64,000 nucleotides of DNA, from assembly GCF_000482745.1 (NCBI RefSeq), contig NZ_AXWQ01000015.1:1-64000 (forward strand), read 5' to 3'. Under the pieces are notes generated by a model, which saw only the letters and a list, made by a program, of their open reading frames with translations, was not told the DNA's origin and did not search any database. Shown piece by piece: positions 60,429 to 64,000 of the stretch. A program made the translations under genes and the position numbers. How positions within the stretch are numbered: position 1 is the stretch's first letter; every line of letters starts with the position of its first letter. The DNA is from Oleidesulfovibrio alaskensis DSM 16109. GTDB lineage: Bacteria > Desulfobacterota > Desulfovibrionia > Desulfovibrionales > Desulfovibrionaceae.

Positions 60429-61952
60429 CTATCTGCCCGCGTGTTTAACGCCCAGTATGTCCAGTTCCACCTGATTAAGGCCGATGCCGCGCAGCTTGTC
60501 GCGGTTGCCCCGCAGGCTTTCAATGGAGTTCAGGCCCATGCCGCCTAGCATTTCCTGTATTTCGTGCCCCCATGCGCGGATAAGATTGGCAAGGCGTCTG
60601 GCTGCCACATCGGGATTCTGGCGTTTTTTCAGGCGTGCTTCATTGGTGGCGATACCCCACGGACATTTGCCGGTATAACAGCGGCCGCACAGGGTGCATC
60701 CTACAGCCACAAGTGCCGCAGTTCCTATGTAAACAGCGTCCGCACCCAGCGCTATGGCCTTCACAACGTCCGCGCTGCAGCGCATTCCTCCCGAAACCAC
60801 AAGCGAGGCATGGTTGCGGATACCCTCATCGCGCAGGCGGTTGTCTACCGCGGCAAGGGCCAGTTCGATGGGTATGCCCACGTTGTCGCGGATCATGGTT
60901 GGCGCAGCACCTGTGCCACCTCTGAATCCGTCAATCACCACAATGTCGGCACCGGCCCGGACTATGCCCGAGGCAATGGCCGGAGCATTGTGAACGGCTG
61001 CAATCTTGACGGAAACGGGAACACGGTATCGGGTGGCTTCCTTGATGGCATAGATAAGCTGCAGCAGATCTTCAATGGAGTAGATGTCGTGGTGCGGAGC
61101 CGGAGATATGGCGTCCGAACCGAGAGGTACCATGCGGGTGCGTGACACTTCTTCGTCAATTTTTTCACCCGGCAGGTGTCCGCCGATACCCGGCTTTGCC
61201 CCCTGACCAACCTTTATTTCCACTGCCGCACCTGCGTTCAGGTAGTCTTTATGCACCCCGAAACGGCCGGAGGCTACCTGTACAATGGTATTGGCCCCGT
61301 AGCCGTACAGTGAAGGATGGAGCCCGCCCTCTCCCGTATTGTAGACTATGCCCAGTTCCGTGGCGGCCTGAGCCATGGCTTTGTGCAGGTTGAAATTGAT
61401 GGATCCGAACGACATGGCTGCAAACATCAGCGGATACTCCAGCCGGATCTGCGGAGGCATTTCTCCCTTCAGCCTGAATGTGCCGGCTGTTTCTTCAAAA
61501 GCCGCGATATCCGGTTTGGCTCCCAGATAGGTGCGCAGCTCCATCGGTTCACGCAGCGGATCAATCGACGGATTGGTGACCTGGCTTGCGTCAAGCTGCA
61601 GGTTGTCCCAGTAGACGGGCTTGTCCGCCGGACTGCCTGATCCAGAAAGCAGGATGCCGCCTGTATCGCTCTGCTTGTATATGTGTTTGATGAACGCAGG
61701 TGTCCAGAAAGCGTTTTCACGGAATTCCGAAGGATTTCTGCGTATGGTCAGGCAGCTTGTGGGGCACTGCGCCGCGCATCTGTGGCAGCCGGTGCATTTT
61801 GAACTGTCGAAGCTGACACGCTGTCTGGTGTCGTCCCAGTAATGTGCCTCATAGGAGCACTGTCGCACACAGACCTCGCAGTTGATACAGCGCGAATCAT
61901 CGCGGACAATGACAAAGTCTGTGAATTTTTGACTTATCGGCTTGAAAGGCAA
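60429..61952 (-). CDS. Glutamate synthase FMN domain with ferredoxin domain (split GltB, domain 2)
   Basis: A 507-residue protein that joins ammonia with 2-oxoglutarate. The N-terminus has a double ferredoxin domain (CINCEVCVRQC near 22-32 and CTGCHRCAAQCP near 52-63). Then follows the FMN barrel: AAMSFGSINFNLHKAM, NTGEGG, IKVGQGAKPGIGGHLPG, SPAPHHDIYSIEDL and DGFRGGTGAAPTMIRDNVG. A further cluster site CTLCGRCYTGKCPWGI is near 430. The start is TTG 61952: AGGAGG lies seven bases upstream, and no ATG fits. The ferredoxin part suggests that electrons come from ferredoxin or a separate NADPH subunit that is not in this window. Confidence 0.9.
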   Translation of the reverse strand: MPFKPISQKFTDFVIVRDDSRCINCEVCVRQCSYEAHYWDDTRQRVSFDSSKCTGCHRCAAQCPTSCLTIRRNPSEFRENAFWTPAFIKHIYKQSDTGGILLSGSGSPADKPVYWDNLQLDASQVTNPSIDPLREPMELRTYLGAKPDIAAFEETAGTFRLKGEMPPQIRLEYPLMFAAMSFGSINFNLHKAMAQAATELGIVYNTGEGGLHPSLYGYGANTIVQVASGRFGVHKDYLNAGAAVEIKVGQGAKPGIGGHLPGEKIDEEVSRTRMVPLGSDAISPAPHHDIYSIEDLLQLIYAIKEATRYRVPVSVKIAAVHNAPAIASGIVRAGADIVVIDGFRGGTGAAPTMIRDNVGIPIELALAAVDNRLRDEGIRNHASLVVSGGMRCSADVVKAIALGADAVYIGTAALVAVGCTLCGRCYTGKCPWGIATNEARLKKRQNPDVAARRLANLIRAWGHEIQEMLGGMGLNSIESLRGNRDKLRGIGLNQVELDILGVKHAGR

Positions 61953-62191
61953 AGCGTGCCTCCTTTGCTGGATGGCGCATCTGTGACAAAAATGTTTATT
62001 TTGCGCATTGCGCAAATAAGCAGCAGGAAGATGCGCTCTTGATGTTAGGAATTAACGTAAAAGTATAAAAAATGTCAATTCACAGGACGGCGCTATCAGG
62101 CAGTTTGATTATTTATTCTTTATTTCTAGTATATTAGTCCATTTTTTATATTTTTGAGAAGAAACCATCCATATGATTTTCTGCAGGATAA
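61953..62191. other. Intergenic region upstream of the glutamate synthase genes
   Basis: About 240 A+T-rich bases between the FMN-domain gene and the hydrolase gene. It must hold the promoter of the glutamate synthase genes and perhaps the end of the hydrolase transcript. No clear promoter, operator or hairpin could be picked out. Confidence 0.4.
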
Positions 62192-62944
62192 TTACAATTT
62201 TGCAATATTGTCTTTGATGAATCCAGTGACAAGCTGCCCTACTTTGCCGGAGGTTTCTCTGTGTGTGGTAAGCAGATGATGGGCGGTTATCTTCTCAGTA
62301 ACCGGCAGCAGGTGCATCTGCCTTACCGCAGAGCTGATGGAAGTGATGATCCGCCATGCGTTGCTGGGAGGGGATGTTCTGTCTGTGGGAGCATGGAGGA
62401 CCATCGCCGGACAGGTGACGTTTCCGAGTATGCGCCCGACACTTCGGCAACCTTCTATAAGGCTCCAAAGCTGCGGCAGCAGATTTACACCGTCATAACC
62501 GCGCCACGGCGCAATCTCCTGTGAGGCGGACGAACGCGGTGCTGAAGGCCACACGGGGCGGACAAACCGCAGAAAGCGCACAAGAGGCAGGCGCCAGTCT
62601 TTCATTTCCCACGGGATGATCCGGTAAACATGGATGGGAGCGGCAATGCTGACAACAGCCGCAGGTGAATGCCGCGCCGCGATATATAATGATAGAGTGC
62701 CGCCCATGGACAACCCAGCCACTGCCGCGTGGTCAACCTCGCGAGAAAAAGTCACAAACTGCTCCTCGGCATAAGATGCCCAGTCGTTGAAAAAAGTTTC
62801 GCGGAAGCGGGTCACGCTTGAGTCATGTCCCGGAAGGGTTATGCATTTTGCCGTTCCGCCGGCTCTCTTCACAGCTTCAGCCAGCGGTTGCATCTCGAAA
62901 GATGCTCCGCCGAAGCCGTGAATCAGAAGACATCCCCATTTCAT
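62192..62944 (-). CDS. Carboxylesterase-like alpha/beta hydrolase
   Basis: A 250-residue soluble hydrolase of the Est30/monoacylglycerol-lipase group. The oxyanion loop is LIHGFGGASFEMQPLAEAVKRAGG, and the nucleophile elbow is GLSMGG with the Ser near residue 79. The Asp in HAPTDRTSPP (near 192) and the His in ITAHHLLTTHRE (near 222-226) complete the triad. The substrate is unknown, probably a short-chain ester. It lies alone, divergent from the amidohydrolase gene. The ATG follows AGGAGTGAAAA. Confidence 0.88.
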   Translation of the reverse strand: MKWGCLLIHGFGGASFEMQPLAEAVKRAGGTAKCITLPGHDSSVTRFRETFFNDWASYAEEQFVTFSREVDHAAVAGLSMGGTLSLYIAARHSPAAVVSIAAPIHVYRIIPWEMKDWRLPLVRFLRFVRPVWPSAPRSSASQEIAPWRGYDGVNLLPQLWSLIEGCRSVGRILGNVTCPAMVLHAPTDRTSPPSNAWRIITSISSAVRQMHLLPVTEKITAHHLLTTHRETSGKVGQLVTGFIKDNIAKL

Positions 62945-63029
62945 TTTTCACTCCTGAGTTGTTAGTTATTGCCTGACAGACGATGTCTTTATACCATATG
63001 TGATTACGCCTGTCGCAAAGGAGACCTGA

Positions 63030-64000
63030 ATGAAGCAACATTGTGACCGGATTATCAGAGCCGGTGTTCTTGTCACTCAGGACGAGCAGCGCCGTGTGCT
63101 TGGTGATGCGGCTGTGGCCGTGACCGGAGACACCATAGCCGCCGTCGACCATGCTGATGTGATAGTCGCGGAATGGAGCACCGACGCTGTAAGCGACCTT
63201 TCGGGCATGCTCGTCATGCCGGGGCTGGTCAATGCCCACACCCATGTGGCGATGACTTTTCTGCGCGGGCTTGCCGACGATTTGCCGCTAATGCAGTGGC
63301 TCACCGAGCATGTTTTTCCGGTTGAAAAGCATCTGAGTGCCGAGATAGTCGAAGTCAGCGCTCTGCTGGGCTGCGCCGAAATGGCTGCCACGGGCACTAC
63401 CACCCTGTGCGACATGTACCTTATCGAAGATGCCACATTCAAGGCCGTTGACCGTGCGGGGCTGCGCATGCAGGGCGGAGAAGGCCTTTTCGCCTTTCCT
63501 TCGCCGGCATATGCCTGCATTGAAGATGCCTTTGAACTAGTACGCCGGCAGCATGACAGGTATTCCTCTCACAGCCGCATACGTCATGCGGTCATGCCTC
63601 ACGCCGTATACACCAGCAACCCTGAAATGCTGGCCCGCTGCGCCGCGCTGGCCGGAGAACTCGGTTGCGGGCTGCATATCCATCTGGCCGAAACCGCAGC
63701 CGAAACCGCGCAGTGCCTTGCGAGCTTCGGCAAACGTCCTATCCCTTACTGTCGTGATCTGGGCGTACTTTCGCCGCGTACCACTGTGGCGCATGCGGTG
63801 GATGTAACCGATGACGAGCTGGAGATACTGCGCGAATCCGGGATTTGCGTGGCACACAACCCGGTAAGCAATATGAAGCTTGCATCAGGTTCCGCACGTG
63901 TTCCGGAAATGCTTGCCGCAGGTATCTGCGTAGGCATTGGTACTGACGGTGCGGCCAGTAACAACGGGCTTAATATGTTTACGGAAATGAAAACATGCGC
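63030..64000 (+). CDS. Amidohydrolase, SAH/MTA deaminase type, 3' end cut by window
   Basis: The first 323 codons of a metal-dependent deaminase. The HxH zinc motif is MPGLVNAHTHVAMTFLRGLADDLPLMQWL (about 58-86), and further ligands lie in LHIHLAET, AHAVDVTDDEL and GIGTDGAASNNGLNMF. This pattern is typical of the MtaD group, which deaminates S-adenosylhomocysteine or methylthioadenosine, and is shared with related chlorohydrolases. The ATG 63030 follows AAAGGAG. The frame is open to the end of the window without a stop; about 120 residues are missing. Confidence 0.9.
   Translation, partial: MKQHCDRIIRAGVLVTQDEQRRVLGDAAVAVTGDTIAAVDHADVIVAEWSTDAVSDLSGMLVMPGLVNAHTHVAMTFLRGLADDLPLMQWLTEHVFPVEKHLSAEIVEVSALLGCAEMAATGTTTLCDMYLIEDATFKAVDRAGLRMQGGEGLFAFPSPAYACIEDAFELVRRQHDRYSSHSRIRHAVMPHAVYTSNPEMLARCAALAGELGCGLHIHLAETAAETAQCLASFGKRPIPYCRDLGVLSPRTTVAHAVDVTDDELEILRESGICVAHNPVSNMKLASGSARVPEMLAAGICVGIGTDGAASNNGLNMFTEMKTC

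Noticed and set aside
1..64000. CRISPR array or insertion sequence
   Set aside because: No regularly spaced short repeats and no transposase-like protein were found in either strand.

Overview
The window looks like the chromosome of a sulfate-reducing deltaproteobacterium of the Desulfovibrio type, close to Oleidesulfovibrio (Desulfovibrio) alaskensis. This is an inference from gene content: a cox cluster whose subunit II carries two haem-c domains beside a cytochrome c553, LutABC lactate oxidation genes, a split archaeal-type glutamate synthase, a nadC-nadA-nadB cluster, several c-di-GMP genes, and a tmRNA with the tag ANNDYDYAMAA. The flanks have moderate G+C. The stretch from about 8.5 to 26.3 kb is visibly richer in G+C and is accessory DNA.

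Layout. 1-8.1 kb: end of uppP, two identical tRNA-Met(CAU) genes, then a three-gene signalling operon (hybrid histidine kinase with two receivers and an Hpt domain, HD-GYP response regulator, receiver-histidine kinase) and a small unknown gene. 8119-8478: ssrA (tmRNA). About 8.5-26.3 kb: a defence island. Its core is one collinear run on the plus strand, 9025-22084: HTH protein, nuclease-methyltransferase fusion, HsdS, a DGNHR/DndB-like protein whose TIR-like C-terminal part is frameshifted away, Fic, and jetA-jetB-jetC-jetD (Wadjet). Behind it lie two truncated genes (DUF4143 ATPase, helicase tail), an HNH nuclease with a small unknown partner, a DUF2188 protein and a methyltransferase. A second copy of the unknown partner stands alone at 26507, between two look-alike terminators.

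27-44 kb: core genes with mixed orientation: PilZ protein, membrane protein, Na+/alanine symporter, lutABC, short-chain dehydrogenase, MarC, a lipoprotein, an exported protein, a lipase-like hydrolase, two glycosyltransferases, a diguanylate cyclase, the queuosine-precursor transporter yhhQ, and mgtE. 45-48.6 kb: nadC-nadA-nadB, the aspartate route to NAD. 48.6-55 kb: the terminal oxidase cluster on the minus strand, read as cytochrome c553, SCO, coxA, coxC, coxD, coxB, ctaB and a membrane protein. 55-58.4 kb: yajC-secD-secF. 58.5-62 kb: split glutamate synthase. 62-64 kb: an alpha/beta hydrolase and the start of an amidohydrolase of the SAH/MTA deaminase type.

The strongest candidate for an undescribed system is the 13-kb defence run that joins a helicase-free nuclease-methyltransferase/HsdS module, a broken DGNHR/TIR-like protein, Fic and a complete Wadjet. 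A second candidate is the HNH protein with the 144-residue unknown partner family, present twice. All functional assignments rest on reading motifs by eye; no database search was run.
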